Assembly (NCBI RefSeq): GCF_027622855.1
Contig: NZ_JAPZVR010000013.1
Coordinates: forward strand, 32,241-74,097
Direction: 5' to 3'
Source: Glycomyces algeriensis
Lineage (GTDB): Bacteria; Actinomycetota; Actinomycetes; Mycobacteriales; Micromonosporaceae
DNA length: 41,857 nucleotides
Positions 24,061 through 32,210 of this stretch are shown here, in pieces. Within the stretch, counting starts at the first letter, position 1, and each line of letters starts with the position of its first letter. Below the pieces are notes generated by a model, which did no database searches, was not told the DNA's origin, and was given only the letters and a program-made list of their open reading frames with translations. The translations under genes were made by a program, and so were the position numbers.

Positions 24061-25092
24061 TTACTGCCGGGACGCCGAGGTCGGGGCGGCGGTGCTGCCC
24101 CGGTCGACGAGTTCTGGGTGGACGAACCGCACGACGTACGGGTCGCCGTCGGGGACCTGGTTCTCGATGCGGCGCACGAGCTGGCGTACGGCCATGCGGC
24201 CCAACCGGTCCGGGGCGCTCTCGATCGAGGAGTAGGGCAGGGAGAAGGTGCGCGCGAACTCGTCCGAGTAGCGGCCGATGACGGAGAGGTCGGCGGGGCT
24301 CTCGATGTCGCGCGAGCGCAGCACGGTGGGGAGCGCGGCGGCGGCGGCCTCGTTGTTGAGGAGTAGGCCGGTGGCGCCGGGGTGGGCGTCGAGGAGGGCG
24401 TGCAGGTCGCGTCCGATGTCGGGCTGGGTGGCGGCGCCGAACACGGTGTGGAGGACGACGCCCTTGGCGGCGGCGGCCTGGACGGCGGCGTTCTGGAGGC
24501 GCCAGACGTAGGCGCCGCCGCGTTCGACGACGTGCTCGGGCTGGGAGACGAGGATGAGTTCGCGGTGGCCGAGGCGGGCGAGGTGCTCGACCATGGCGCG
24601 CCCGGCCTCTTCGAAGTCGAGGTCGAAGACGTCGACGCCGGTGCAGTCGCGCGGGAGGCCGACGAGCGCGCCGGGCTGGGCGGCGGCGCGGAGCACGGGC
24701 AGGCGGTCGTCGTCTTCGGCGACGTTGAGGAGTACGACGCCGTCGACCATGCGGGAGTCGGTGATGCGCTTGAGCGCGCCGGGCCCGTCGGAGTCGGAGC
24801 TGAGCAGGATGTCGTAGCCGAGGTCGCGGGCGGTGTCGGTGACGCCTTGGAGGTACTGGAGCATCGCGGGCGCGAACTCGTCGGGGAGGAACTGGGCGAG
24901 GAGCCCGATGACGTTGGAGCGGGAGGTGGCGAGGGCCCGCGCGCCGGCGTTGGGGGTGTAGCCGAGTTCCAGGGCGGCCTGGCGGACGCGCGCCCGGACC
25001 TCGTCGGAGACGGCGCGCTTGCCGGTGAGCGCGTACGACGCGGTCGAGCGGGCCACGCCTGCGGCGCGGGCGACGTCGCCGATGTTGACCAT
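24061..25092 (-). CDS. LacI-family transcriptional repressor
   Basis: A 343-residue repressor. The N-terminal helix-turn-helix and hinge read NIGDVARAAGVARSTASYALTGKRAVSDEVRARVRQAALELGYTPNAGARALATSRS (3-59). The remainder is the periplasmic-binding-like effector domain (NVIGLLAQFLPDEFAPAMLQ, GVVLLN, GATGLLLNNEAAA, LSVIGRYSDEFARTFSLPYSSIE). The ATG follows GGAGGAGG. It heads the leftward transport-GH127 operon and faces the secreted glycosidase. Three inverted repeats with TCGAAC/GTTCGA half-sites in the gap are its probable operators, so it would control both directions and itself, released by an imported sugar. Confidence 0.94.
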   Translation of the reverse strand: MVNIGDVARAAGVARSTASYALTGKRAVSDEVRARVRQAALELGYTPNAGARALATSRSNVIGLLAQFLPDEFAPAMLQYLQGVTDTARDLGYDILLSSDSDGPGALKRITDSRMVDGVVLLNVAEDDDRLPVLRAAAQPGALVGLPRDCTGVDVFDLDFEEAGRAMVEHLARLGHRELILVSQPEHVVERGGAYVWRLQNAAVQAAAAKGVVLHTVFGAATQPDIGRDLHALLDAHPGATGLLLNNEAAAAALPTVLRSRDIESPADLSVIGRYSDEFARTFSLPYSSIESAPDRLGRMAVRQLVRRIENQVPDGDPYVVRFVHPELVDRGSTAAPTSASRQ

Positions 25093-25123
25093 GCTGTGCC
25101 TCCTCCGAGCCGACGCGAATCGT

Positions 25124-25135
25124 CGAACCGGTTCG
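25124..25135. promoter_or_regulatory. LacI-type operator 1
   Basis: Perfect palindrome CGAACCGGTTCG, directly downstream of the -10 box of the leftward promoter, covering the expected transcription start of the lacI-transport operon. Confidence 0.8.
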
Positions 25136-25136
25136 G

Positions 25137-25165
25137 AGCTTAACCCCGTGATCCGTCTGACGCAA
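25137..25165 (-). promoter_or_regulatory. Promoter of the lacI-transport-GH127 operon
   Basis: Minus strand TTGCGT (25165-25160), 17 bases, TAAGCT (25142-25137). Operator 1 begins one base past the -10 box. Confidence 0.65.
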
Positions 25166-25216
25166 GTGCCGGGTGGGAACGTTTCCCGTGTATATGCCTT
25201 TGTTATATCGAAGATC

Positions 25217-25245
25217 TTGCATCGAACAGGGTTCGAAACTAGCGT
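25217..25245 (+). promoter_or_regulatory. Promoter of the secreted glycosidase gene
   Basis: TTGCAT (25217-25222), 17 bases, TAGCGT (25240-25245). The spacer contains an imperfect operator copy and the perfect operator 2 starts 19 bases downstream. Confidence 0.55.
25222..25236. promoter_or_regulatory. Variant LacI half-site pair
   Basis: TCGAAC and GTTCGA, the same half-sites as in the perfect operators but separated by AGG instead of CG. It lies within the promoter spacer of the secreted glycosidase gene. Confidence 0.45.
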
Positions 25246-25263
25246 CAGACCTCCATCGACGTG

Positions 25264-25277
25264 TCGAACCGGTTCGA
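25264..25277. promoter_or_regulatory. LacI-type operator 2
   Basis: Perfect 14-bp palindrome TCGAACCGGTTCGA, 21 to 34 bases upstream of the glycosidase ATG and downstream of its promoter. Confidence 0.8.
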
Positions 25278-25297
25278 CCTTTCGACTAGGAGCACTC

Positions 25298-27028
25298 ATG
25301 CGATCCACCCTCAGATTTCCCCGGTTCCGCCGGGCCGCGACACGGGCGGGCGTCATCGCCGCCGCCCTCGGCGCGGTCATAGCCGGGAGTTCCGTCCCGG
25401 CCGAGGCGGCGGGCCTCACGCTCACGGTGAACGTCGCCGACGTCGTGCGCCCGGCGACGCAGGTCGCCGCGGGCGGCCTCTACGGCGTCGGCTCGGACTC
25501 GCAGCCGACCACCGCGATGCTGCTGCCGCTCAACCCGACCAGCTTCACGCAGCCCGCGCCGGGCACCACGCACCTGGGCAACGGCGCGACCGAGCCGTGC
25601 TGCGACTCGCTCGACGTGGGCGACAACCTCATCCGGGCGGGCGCGCAGCAGTTCATCCGCATGCCCGACATCTACCCCTCCTTCCCGTACCAGTGGCAGG
25701 GCTGGGCGGACTGGGAGTCGAAGGTCCGCAAGCAGGTCCAGGACCGCCTCGCCGAGACGGACATGACGAACATCCACGGCTGGGAGCTGTGGAACGAGCC
25801 GGACTGGACCTGGAACACGAACTCGGCCGGCTCGTTCAACGAGGGCTGGGCGCGCACGTACAAGCTCGTGGACTCGCTCGACCCGGTGACGCCGATCGTC
25901 GGCCCGAGCGACTCCTACTACAGCCACGACCGGATGGTCTCGTTCCTGACGCACGCGAAGGCCACGAACACCGTGCCCGACGTGATCGTGTGGCACGAGC
26001 TCACCGACATGGACTGGAACAACTTCGACGACCACGTCAGGGACTACCGCGCGATCGAGGACTCCCTCGGCATCGCGGACCGGCCGATCGCGATCAACGA
26101 GTACAACAGCCTGGGCCAGATGGACATCCCGTCCGTCGCCCTGCACTGGATGGCGGTGCTGGAGCGGCATGGCGCGCGCGAGGCGCACCGGGCGTACTGG
26201 TTCGAGGCGGGCACGTTCGACGGCCTGTTCACGCTGCAGAACCAGCCCACGGCCTCGTACTGGCTGTACCGCTGGTACGGCGCGATGACCGGCAACATCG
26301 TGGAGACGACCCCGCACTCCTGGCTCGACGGCGTGGCCTCCTACGACGCCTCCCGCAAGATCGTGAACACGGTCTTCGGCGGCGACTACGGCAACAACAC
26401 GGTCCGGGTCGAGGGGCTCGGCGCGCTCGGGTCGCAGGTGCGGGTGCAGCTGCTCTCGACGCCGGGTTCGGGGCGGCACACCGCGGTCACCTCGCCCACC
26501 ACGATCTCGACCACGACGATGGCCGTGTCGAACGGCGCGATCTCGGTGCCTGTCAACAACATGGACGCCAACGCCGCGTACCAGCTGGTGGTGACCCCGG
26601 TGAACGGTCCGACCACCTCGTGGCAGCAGGTGTACGAGGCCGAGAACCAGACTGTGGTCAACGCCAACACCTTCGGGTCGGGCAATGCCTCGAACGGCTA
26701 CTACGTGGGGCAGATCGACAACAACACGGACATGCGCTCGGACTCGTTCGTGGACTTCACGGTGAACGTGCCGCAGGCCCGGAGCTACACGATGGCGATC
26801 CGGTACGCGAACGGGACGGGCGCGACCTCGACGCACGGCCTGGCCTACAACGGCGGAGCATTCTCCACAGTGTCCTATCCGCCGACGTCCGGGTGGGCGC
26901 AGTTCTCCACGGTGAACGTCACGGTGAACCTGAAGGCGGGCTACAACATGATCCGCCTGGCGAAGGGCTCGCCGAACTTCAACGGCGGCACCGGCTTCGC
27001 CGAGCTCGACAGCATCACGCTGACCTAG
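25298..27028 (+). CDS. Secreted clan-A glycoside hydrolase (GH39-like) with C-terminal CBM6/35
   Basis: A 576-residue secreted enzyme. Residues 1-38 are a signal peptide with many arginines (RFPRFRRAATRAG) and a PAEAAG cleavage region; there is no strict twin-arginine motif. Residues 40-335 form a TIM barrel with acid/base Glu167 in ELWNEPDW and nucleophile Glu268 in IAINEYN, followed by a beta-sandwich (about 336-420). Residues 425-576 are a CBM6/35-type module (YEAENQ...FVDFTVNVPQARSYTMAIRYANG...LDSITLT). GH39 is the best guess; another clan-A family is possible. The context with GH127 suggests an arabinose-rich plant polymer as target. The ATG follows TAGGAG, and two perfect operators and a variant lie upstream. 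Confidence 0.85.
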   Translation: MRSTLRFPRFRRAATRAGVIAAALGAVIAGSSVPAEAAGLTLTVNVADVVRPATQVAAGGLYGVGSDSQPTTAMLLPLNPTSFTQPAPGTTHLGNGATEPCCDSLDVGDNLIRAGAQQFIRMPDIYPSFPYQWQGWADWESKVRKQVQDRLAETDMTNIHGWELWNEPDWTWNTNSAGSFNEGWARTYKLVDSLDPVTPIVGPSDSYYSHDRMVSFLTHAKATNTVPDVIVWHELTDMDWNNFDDHVRDYRAIEDSLGIADRPIAINEYNSLGQMDIPSVALHWMAVLERHGAREAHRAYWFEAGTFDGLFTLQNQPTASYWLYRWYGAMTGNIVETTPHSWLDGVASYDASRKIVNTVFGGDYGNNTVRVEGLGALGSQVRVQLLSTPGSGRHTAVTSPTTISTTTMAVSNGAISVPVNNMDANAAYQLVVTPVNGPTTSWQQVYEAENQTVVNANTFGSGNASNGYYVGQIDNNTDMRSDSFVDFTVNVPQARSYTMAIRYANGTGATSTHGLAYNGGAFSTVSYPPTSGWAQFSTVNVTVNLKAGYNMIRLAKGSPNFNGGTGFAELDSITLT

Positions 27029-27041
27029 CGGCAGTGCGATG

Positions 27042-27069
27042 AAGGGGCCGGGCGCGAGCCCGGCCCCTT
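27042..27069. terminator. Bidirectional intrinsic terminator
   Basis: 12-bp stem AAGGGGCCGGGC / GCCCGGCCCCTT with a GCGA loop followed by two further T residues. It serves the glycosidase gene on the plus strand and the convergent Hsp70-fusion gene. Confidence 0.88.
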
Positions 27070-27072
27070 TTG

Positions 27073-29826
27073 TCACATGTCCGGGACGGTGAAGACCATC
27101 GCGTTGTTCCCGCCGGAGAGGATCGCGAGGAGGTCGCCCGAGAGGGAGGCGTGCTCGACGAGGTCCGCGCCGACGTCCGCCGTCGCCGTGGCCTTGCCGG
27201 TCGCCATGTCCAGCACGGAGACCTCCCAGCCGCCCATGTGGGAGCCGTCCATCACCGCCCGGCCGCCCTGGATCGCCAGGGCCGAGACGAACAGCTCGCC
27301 CTCCACGATCTCGCCGCCGTCGAAGTCCAGGACCCGTGCGGTGTCGACGGTGTCGAAGGTCTGGTCGCCGAGGACCAGTGCGTCCGGCGAGGTGTACCAG
27401 TGCCCTTCGGCGGACCAGTCGAGCACGGCCTCCCAGGCCTGCTCGCCCGTGGCGGTGTCGTAGGCGACGGTCTTGTCGGCGTCGGTGTGGTCGAGGGCGA
27501 CGCACACCAGGTGGGGCCCGCAGGCTTTGACCTGCTGGACGCTGAGGGTGACGTCGAGCGGGATGCTCCACGCCGTGGCGATCTCGGCGGTCCCGCCGCT
27601 CCCCGCCGCGATGAAGTCGTCGAGCGAGTAGGCGACCAGGGTGTCGCGGCCGGGAGAGGACTCCTCGTTGGCGCGGCCGATCACGTAGCCGTCGAACACG
27701 GTCCAGAAGTCGTCGTCGACCGGGAGCGGCCCTGCGGCGGTCTGGTCGCCGGTGGCGGCGTCGCGCACGATCGCCGTCCCCTCCTCGGGGTTCAGGTCCA
27801 CGACCTGGCCGGTGGCGATGAGGTTGTCGTAGAGCGAGTACGAGTCCGGAGGCACGGTCCCGACCGGGTCCTCCGCGCCCTCGTCCCAGACGGTCGCGGC
27901 GCGGATGCGGTAGTCGTCGATGGTGTACAGGCTCTCGGGGCCCTTCTCGTGCCACACCTCCTCGCCCGTGGTGAGGTCGATGCGGATGGCGGCGTTGTCG
28001 TCGAAGCCGTCGCGCTGCTCCACCAAGACCTCGGTGCCGTAGAACGCGACGTCGTTGCGGTACTCCCACGGCTGCTTCCACAGCAGCTCACCGGAGTCGA
28101 GCTGGACGACGGCGCGCATGGTCATGCCCTCGTCGGTGGCGGAGCGGACGGCGTCGATCACGATCAGGTCGCCCACGATCATCAGGTGCAGCTCTTCGGG
28201 TTCGAGCTCGTACTCGTTCGTCCACAGTGTGTCGCCGCTGGTGCTCACCGCGTTGACGACGGTGGACCCGACGATGACGCTGGCGATGACCGCGATGTTC
28301 TCACTGGCGGCCACGGTGGCGATGCCGCCGGCGGGGAGCTGCTCCTCGTACACGGACACGAGGTCGGGCCCGGTCTCGACGCCGAGGCCCTCCATGATGC
28401 CGCCGGGGTCGAAGTCGTCGCCGAAGACGTCGCCCCAGTTGACGATGCCGCTGAACGCCACCGTGACGAAGAGGACCGCGACCAGGGCGATCGCCGAGAA
28501 GACCGAGGCGAACGCCCGGGTCCGCTTTCCCGACCGCACCCCCGGCAGCGGTCCAGTGTGGACGACCGGTCGGAACGGCAGCTGCGCCTGGGGCTGCGGC
28601 GTGACGGGCGCGTGCGGCGGGAGGCTCACAGGACTGGGCTGGGAGTACGCGGGCTGCGGGAACGGCGAGTAGGCGACCGCGGGCGCGCCCTGCTGGGGCG
28701 TCGCGGGCGGGCTCTGGACCTCCCCCTGGTCGGTGACGCTGAACCGCAAGGCGCCGAACGCGACCGGCAGTTCGGGCTGCTCGGGGACGGCGGGCGCGAC
28801 GCCGAGGCGGGCGTGCAGGCGGGTGGCCACGAGGGGCATGCGGCTGGAACCGCCGACGAGCAGGAGCGCGGTGAGCTCGCCGGGGTTGACGCCCGCGCGT
28901 TCGACGGTGCGGCGGGTCTCGTCGACCGCTCGTGACACGAGCGGGTCCGCGAGGGACTGGAGTTCGTCGCGGGTGAGGTGCAGGCCCATCGGGTTGTGGC
29001 CGGTGAGGGCCACGGGCGCGGTGGAGGTGCGCGAGAGCATCTCCTTCGCCGCGCGCACCTCGCCCCAGAACGCGAGGCGGTCGCGCAGGTCCGCGGTGGT
29101 CTCCGGCTCCGAGAGCCGTTGCCACAGTTCGGGATCGCGCCCGGAGATGACGCGGCCGAGGTGGGCCGAGAGGGCCATGTCCACATCGAGACCGCCGAGG
29201 TCGTCCAGGCCGCCCACGGCGAGGGTGCGGAACCGCCCGGTGTCGTCGTTCTCGCGGCGGACCACGGCCACGTCGAACGTGCCGCCGCCGAAGTCGAAGA
29301 TGGCGACGGCCCCGCCGCGCGGGATGTCCTGGCCGAGGATCTCGGCGCAGTAGGTCGCGGCGGCGATCGGCTCGGCCAGGAGCCTCACCCGCCCGAACCC
29401 GGCGAGGACCGCGGCGCGTTCGAGGACGGCCCGGCGGACCGGGCCCCAGTCGGCGGGGTACGTCAGGACCGTCTCGGTCGGGCGCTGCCCCGCGGACGCC
29501 GCGGCTTCGGCGACGCGGCGCAGGCCGGTGGCCAGCAGCTCCTCGACCGGGACCTCGCGGTCGCCGAGGAGCACGGCGCCGTCGTCGATGCGGCGCTTGG
29601 GGTGCGGCTCGAACCGCGAGGGTTCGGACGCGGCGAGCCGCTGGGCGTCGCGGCCGGTGTGGAGCTCGCCGTCCGCGTCGAGGTACACGCCCGACGGGAG
29701 CAGCGGCGAGCCGTCGAAGAGCAGGGAGCGGGGTTCGGCGCCTTCGCGGCCGACCACGGCGACGGTGTGGGTGGTGCCGAGGTCGACGGCGAGCCATACG
29801 GGGGTCTGCAAGCTGGTCCTGTTCAT
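27073..29826 (-). CDS. Hsp70-type ATPase fused to a membrane helix and PQQ-like beta-propeller
   Basis: A 917-residue fusion. Residues 10-365 are a DnaK-like nucleotide-binding domain: phosphate-1 AVDLGTTHTVAVV (13-25), YPADWGPVRR (123-132), AEPIAAA (151-157), phosphate-2 FDFGGGTFDVAVV (177-189) and the adenosine motif LLVGGSSRMP (322-331). The usual substrate-binding domain is absent. In its place are a Pro/Gln-rich linker (about 370-430), one membrane helix (about 438-460) and a 450-residue extracytoplasmic domain with repeated 'TSGDTLW', 'DSGELLWKQPW', 'TTGEEVWHE' and 'ATGEQAWEA' motifs of PQQ/WD-type propellers. ATP state inside could thus be linked to sensing outside. ATG 29826 is chosen; ATG 29862 is in frame, and neither has a good ribosome site. 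It lies downstream of two other membrane genes. Confidence 0.88.
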   Translation of the reverse strand: MNRTSLQTPVWLAVDLGTTHTVAVVGREGAEPRSLLFDGSPLLPSGVYLDADGELHTGRDAQRLAASEPSRFEPHPKRRIDDGAVLLGDREVPVEELLATGLRRVAEAAASAGQRPTETVLTYPADWGPVRRAVLERAAVLAGFGRVRLLAEPIAAATYCAEILGQDIPRGGAVAIFDFGGGTFDVAVVRRENDDTGRFRTLAVGGLDDLGGLDVDMALSAHLGRVISGRDPELWQRLSEPETTADLRDRLAFWGEVRAAKEMLSRTSTAPVALTGHNPMGLHLTRDELQSLADPLVSRAVDETRRTVERAGVNPGELTALLLVGGSSRMPLVATRLHARLGVAPAVPEQPELPVAFGALRFSVTDQGEVQSPPATPQQGAPAVAYSPFPQPAYSQPSPVSLPPHAPVTPQPQAQLPFRPVVHTGPLPGVRSGKRTRAFASVFSAIALVAVLFVTVAFSGIVNWGDVFGDDFDPGGIMEGLGVETGPDLVSVYEEQLPAGGIATVAASENIAVIASVIVGSTVVNAVSTSGDTLWTNEYELEPEELHLMIVGDLIVIDAVRSATDEGMTMRAVVQLDSGELLWKQPWEYRNDVAFYGTEVLVEQRDGFDDNAAIRIDLTTGEEVWHEKGPESLYTIDDYRIRAATVWDEGAEDPVGTVPPDSYSLYDNLIATGQVVDLNPEEGTAIVRDAATGDQTAAGPLPVDDDFWTVFDGYVIGRANEESSPGRDTLVAYSLDDFIAAGSGGTAEIATAWSIPLDVTLSVQQVKACGPHLVCVALDHTDADKTVAYDTATGEQAWEAVLDWSAEGHWYTSPDALVLGDQTFDTVDTARVLDFDGGEIVEGELFVSALAIQGGRAVMDGSHMGGWEVSVLDMATGKATATADVGADLVEHASLSGDLLAILSGGNNAMVFTVPDM

Positions 29827-29938
29827 GGGCGGTGGCGAGGGGGCAGGGGACCGGCGATCCATCGCGAGGATATCCCGGCTCGATCTACTGTGGCACCGCC
29901 GTCCGACATCGCCGTGGGGCGGCGGCCTCCGGACCCGG

Positions 29939-29967
29939 CCCCGGTCCCGTCGGCGACGGGACCGGGG
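29939..29967 (-). terminator. Terminator-like hairpin
   Basis: 13-bp perfect arms CCCCGGTCCCGTC / GACGGGACCGGGG with a three-base loop, 17 bases past the stop of the two-helix membrane protein. It would reduce read-through to the Hsp70-fusion gene. Confidence 0.7.
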
Positions 29968-29983
29968 AGCCGCCCTGGCGGGC

Positions 29984-30772
29984 TCACGGGTTGAGGGCGG
30001 TGAGGACGACCAGCTCCGACTCGTCGTGCGGGAGGTACCGGACCCGCACGACCATGCCCGGCTGGAGCTGCGCGAGCGCACCGGAGTCGACCGGCTTGCG
30101 CTGCGAGAGGTCGAACGTGGTCTGGTCGGCGCGGGTGACCCGGAACTGGAGGTCCATGACGGCCCGGTCGCCCTGGATCTCCCCGGTCGGGCTGATCGCG
30201 AGCACGACCGCGCGGGCGTCGGTGCCCTGCTCGGAGATCTGCAGCTGGCGGGGCGTGACCAGGCCCTTGGCGACCCGCACGCGGTCGAGCACGGCCTGCA
30301 GCTCCTGCTGCGGGGCGTCCGCGGCGATCGCGATCTTCCCGTCGGTGCTGCCGGGGCGGTAGCGGACGGGCAGGACCGCGCCGGGGACGACCGCGGCGAG
30401 CTCGGTGATGTCGATGATGGCCTTGGCGACACCGCGGAACGACTGGCCGTCCATGGTGTCGACGTCGAAGAGGATCTCCAGCTGCGGCTGGTCGTTGATG
30501 CTCAGGCCGGTGCGGGACGCGGAGACGACGGTGCCCATGGCGATCGGGGCCCCTTCGAAGCCCTTCGCGCCGAGCCCGCGCATCTCGCGGATCGCGCCGT
30601 CGGCCATGCGGGACACGGAGAAGAACGGCAGGGTGGTGAGCAGGATGATCGGCCCGGCCAGCCACCCGTTCACCCACGCGACGGGGGCGTCGCTGCCGAG
30701 GCTGGTGAGGACGTAGACGACCGTGAGGGCGGCGCCGATGACGGTGCCGATGACGGCGATGGTCTTGAACAT
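29984..30772 (-). CDS. Two-helix membrane protein with paired beta-barrel-like domains
   Basis: A 262-residue protein I cannot name. Two membrane helices lie at the N-terminus (FKTIAVIGTVIGAALTVVYVLTSL and VNGWLAGPIILLTTLPFF). The rest is beta-rich and repeats a small domain twice: MGTVVSASRTGLSINDQPQLEILFDVDT...VVPGAVLPVRYRPG and RAVVLAISPTGEIQGDRAVMDLQFRVTR...LQPGMVVRVRYLP. This resembles DUF3592/OB-like folds on the cytoplasmic side. The ATG has AAAGGAA upstream and a promoter element shared with the next gene. It sits between two beta-propeller membrane proteins and may form a complex with them. Confidence 0.75.
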   Translation of the reverse strand: MFKTIAVIGTVIGAALTVVYVLTSLGSDAPVAWVNGWLAGPIILLTTLPFFSVSRMADGAIREMRGLGAKGFEGAPIAMGTVVSASRTGLSINDQPQLEILFDVDTMDGQSFRGVAKAIIDITELAAVVPGAVLPVRYRPGSTDGKIAIAADAPQQELQAVLDRVRVAKGLVTPRQLQISEQGTDARAVVLAISPTGEIQGDRAVMDLQFRVTRADQTTFDLSQRKPVDSGALAQLQPGMVVRVRYLPHDESELVVLTALNP

Positions 30773-30817
30773 GAGGTGTTCCTTTCGGGTTCGGGAGTTC
30801 AGTCTCTGGCGGGTCCT

Positions 30818-30840
30818 GCGCCTACCGGTCACAGGTTTCG
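30818..30840 (-). promoter_or_regulatory. Shared upstream element, copy 1
   Basis: The plus strand reads CCTACCGGTCACAGGTTTCG at 30821-30840. A close match lies at the same distance (49-50 bases) upstream of the neighbouring membrane gene's ATG. It is probably a promoter or regulator site that controls both. Confidence 0.5.
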
Positions 30841-30841
30841 T

Positions 30842-32101
30842 TCAGCCCCGCCCGATCTCGACCCGTTCGATCGAGCCTTCGGGGGCGACGATGACGAGGT
30901 CGGCGAGCCAGTAGGAGCCTTCGGGCGCGGCGATCACGACGGTGTGGCCGGCCGGGCCGGTGAGCGCGCGGCCGAGGCGGCTGCCGGTGTCGAGGGAGGC
31001 GGTGACCTGGCCGGTGGCGAGGTCGACGACGTGGAGCGCGTACGCCTCCACGGCCGGTTCGGGCTGGTGCTCGACGAGGACGTGCCCGGCGCCGGCCCCG
31101 GCCGCGGTGGTGCCCATGCCGGTCCACAGGTCCTGGCCCGCGCTGGCGGCGTCCTCCATGAACTCGGCGATGAGCGCGTCCACGTCGATCTCGGCCGTGA
31201 ACGAGGAGACGAGCGCGGTCTGGTCGAGGACGATCCCGGCCCCGTAGAACACGCGGGTGCCCAGGGCGCGTTCGCCTTCGGCGTCGCTGAGGACGAGGCC
31301 GCCGCCGAGCGCGTTGTCGGCGACCGGTTCGATCCGCACCGTGCTCTCGCCGTCGGCGAGCAGCGCTTCGGTGCTGGTCATGCCGCCGATGTCGGGCACG
31401 GGCCCTTCGGCGAAGAGCACGCCGGACCAGGTGGCGGTGGTGTCCGCGTCGGCCGGGGTCGCTTCGAGCTGGTCGAGGGCGATCGTGTGGACGCCGCCGT
31501 TCACATCGAGGGCCACGACCGCGCCGAGCGCGGGGTCGAAGCCGTAGGCCGCGCCCGAGACCGACTGGGAGCCTTCAAGTCCGGGGATCTCGCCCGCTGC
31601 GGTGACGGTGTCCCCGTCGGCGAGGTCGAGGATCATGAGGCCGTCGTCCGAGGCCAGGTACGCGTAGTGCTCGCCGGCCGCGACCACGGCCGTCCTCCAG
31701 GCCAGCTCCTCGGAGAGCCGCACGTCCCATGCGGTATCGCCCGTGGCCAGGTCGACCGCGGCGATCCGCACCTCGAACATCTCGTGCTCGAACGAGGAGA
31801 TCGGGTCCCCGGACCCGTTGCGGTCGTAGGGGACCAGCGCGAGGTCGGTGCCGTCGTAGTGCGCGAAGCCGACCCCGGACTGGATCGCGATGTCGGGCTC
31901 GGGCGCGGTCAGGTACTCGGCGCCGATCGCGATCCCGCCGATGCCGACGGACGGGATGACCACGAGCCCGAGCAGGCCGAAGCCGCGCGGGCGCCGGGTC
32001 TTCGGCGTCAGCGGGTGGCTCGGCGTGCCGTACGGGGACTGCACGGTCTGCCGGTGGGTGGGGAACGGCCGGGCCGACGAGTATCCGGGGACGTGGCTCA
32101 T
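30842..32101 (-). CDS. Membrane-anchored PQQ-like beta-propeller protein
   Basis: A 419-residue protein. It has a short cytoplasmic tail (MSHVPGYSSARPFPTHRQ...KTRRPRG), one membrane helix (about 41-60: FGLLGLVVIPSVGIGGIAIGA), then a beta-propeller-like extracytoplasmic domain with DLATGDTAWDVRLSEE, YAYLASDDGLMILDLADGDTV, GAVVALDVNGGVHTIALDQ and DLATGQVTASLDTGSR. It may belong to what is called the PA2928 family, recalled from memory. There is no recognisable catalytic motif. The ATG follows AAGGAG. It is the first gene of the leftward membrane set and divergent from the CHAT operon across 109 bases. Confidence 0.8.
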   Translation of the reverse strand: MSHVPGYSSARPFPTHRQTVQSPYGTPSHPLTPKTRRPRGFGLLGLVVIPSVGIGGIAIGAEYLTAPEPDIAIQSGVGFAHYDGTDLALVPYDRNGSGDPISSFEHEMFEVRIAAVDLATGDTAWDVRLSEELAWRTAVVAAGEHYAYLASDDGLMILDLADGDTVTAAGEIPGLEGSQSVSGAAYGFDPALGAVVALDVNGGVHTIALDQLEATPADADTTATWSGVLFAEGPVPDIGGMTSTEALLADGESTVRIEPVADNALGGGLVLSDAEGERALGTRVFYGAGIVLDQTALVSSFTAEIDVDALIAEFMEDAASAGQDLWTGMGTTAAGAGAGHVLVEHQPEPAVEAYALHVVDLATGQVTASLDTGSRLGRALTGPAGHTVVIAAPEGSYWLADLVIVAPEGSIERVEIGRG

Positions 32102-32150
32102 GACGGGTCTCCTTGAACGCTGTGGGCTCCAGCGTCGCCGCGGTTCGGCC

Positions 32151-32169
32151 CCTACCGATCACAACTTCG
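32151..32169 (-). promoter_or_regulatory. Shared upstream element, copy 2
   Basis: The plus strand reads CCTACCGATCACAACTTCG, matching the copy near 30821 at most positions and at the same distance from its gene's ATG. It also lies in the divergent gap upstream of the CHAT operon. Confidence 0.5.
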
Positions 32170-32210
32170 TCGACGCCCGCGGGCGGCCGGACCCGACTAC
32201 ACTTCGCGTC

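Noticed and set aside
25286..28081. 931-codon minus-strand frame
   Set aside because: It runs antisense through the secreted glycosidase and overlaps the Hsp70 fusion in another frame. The composition is Arg/Val-rich without domain motifs.
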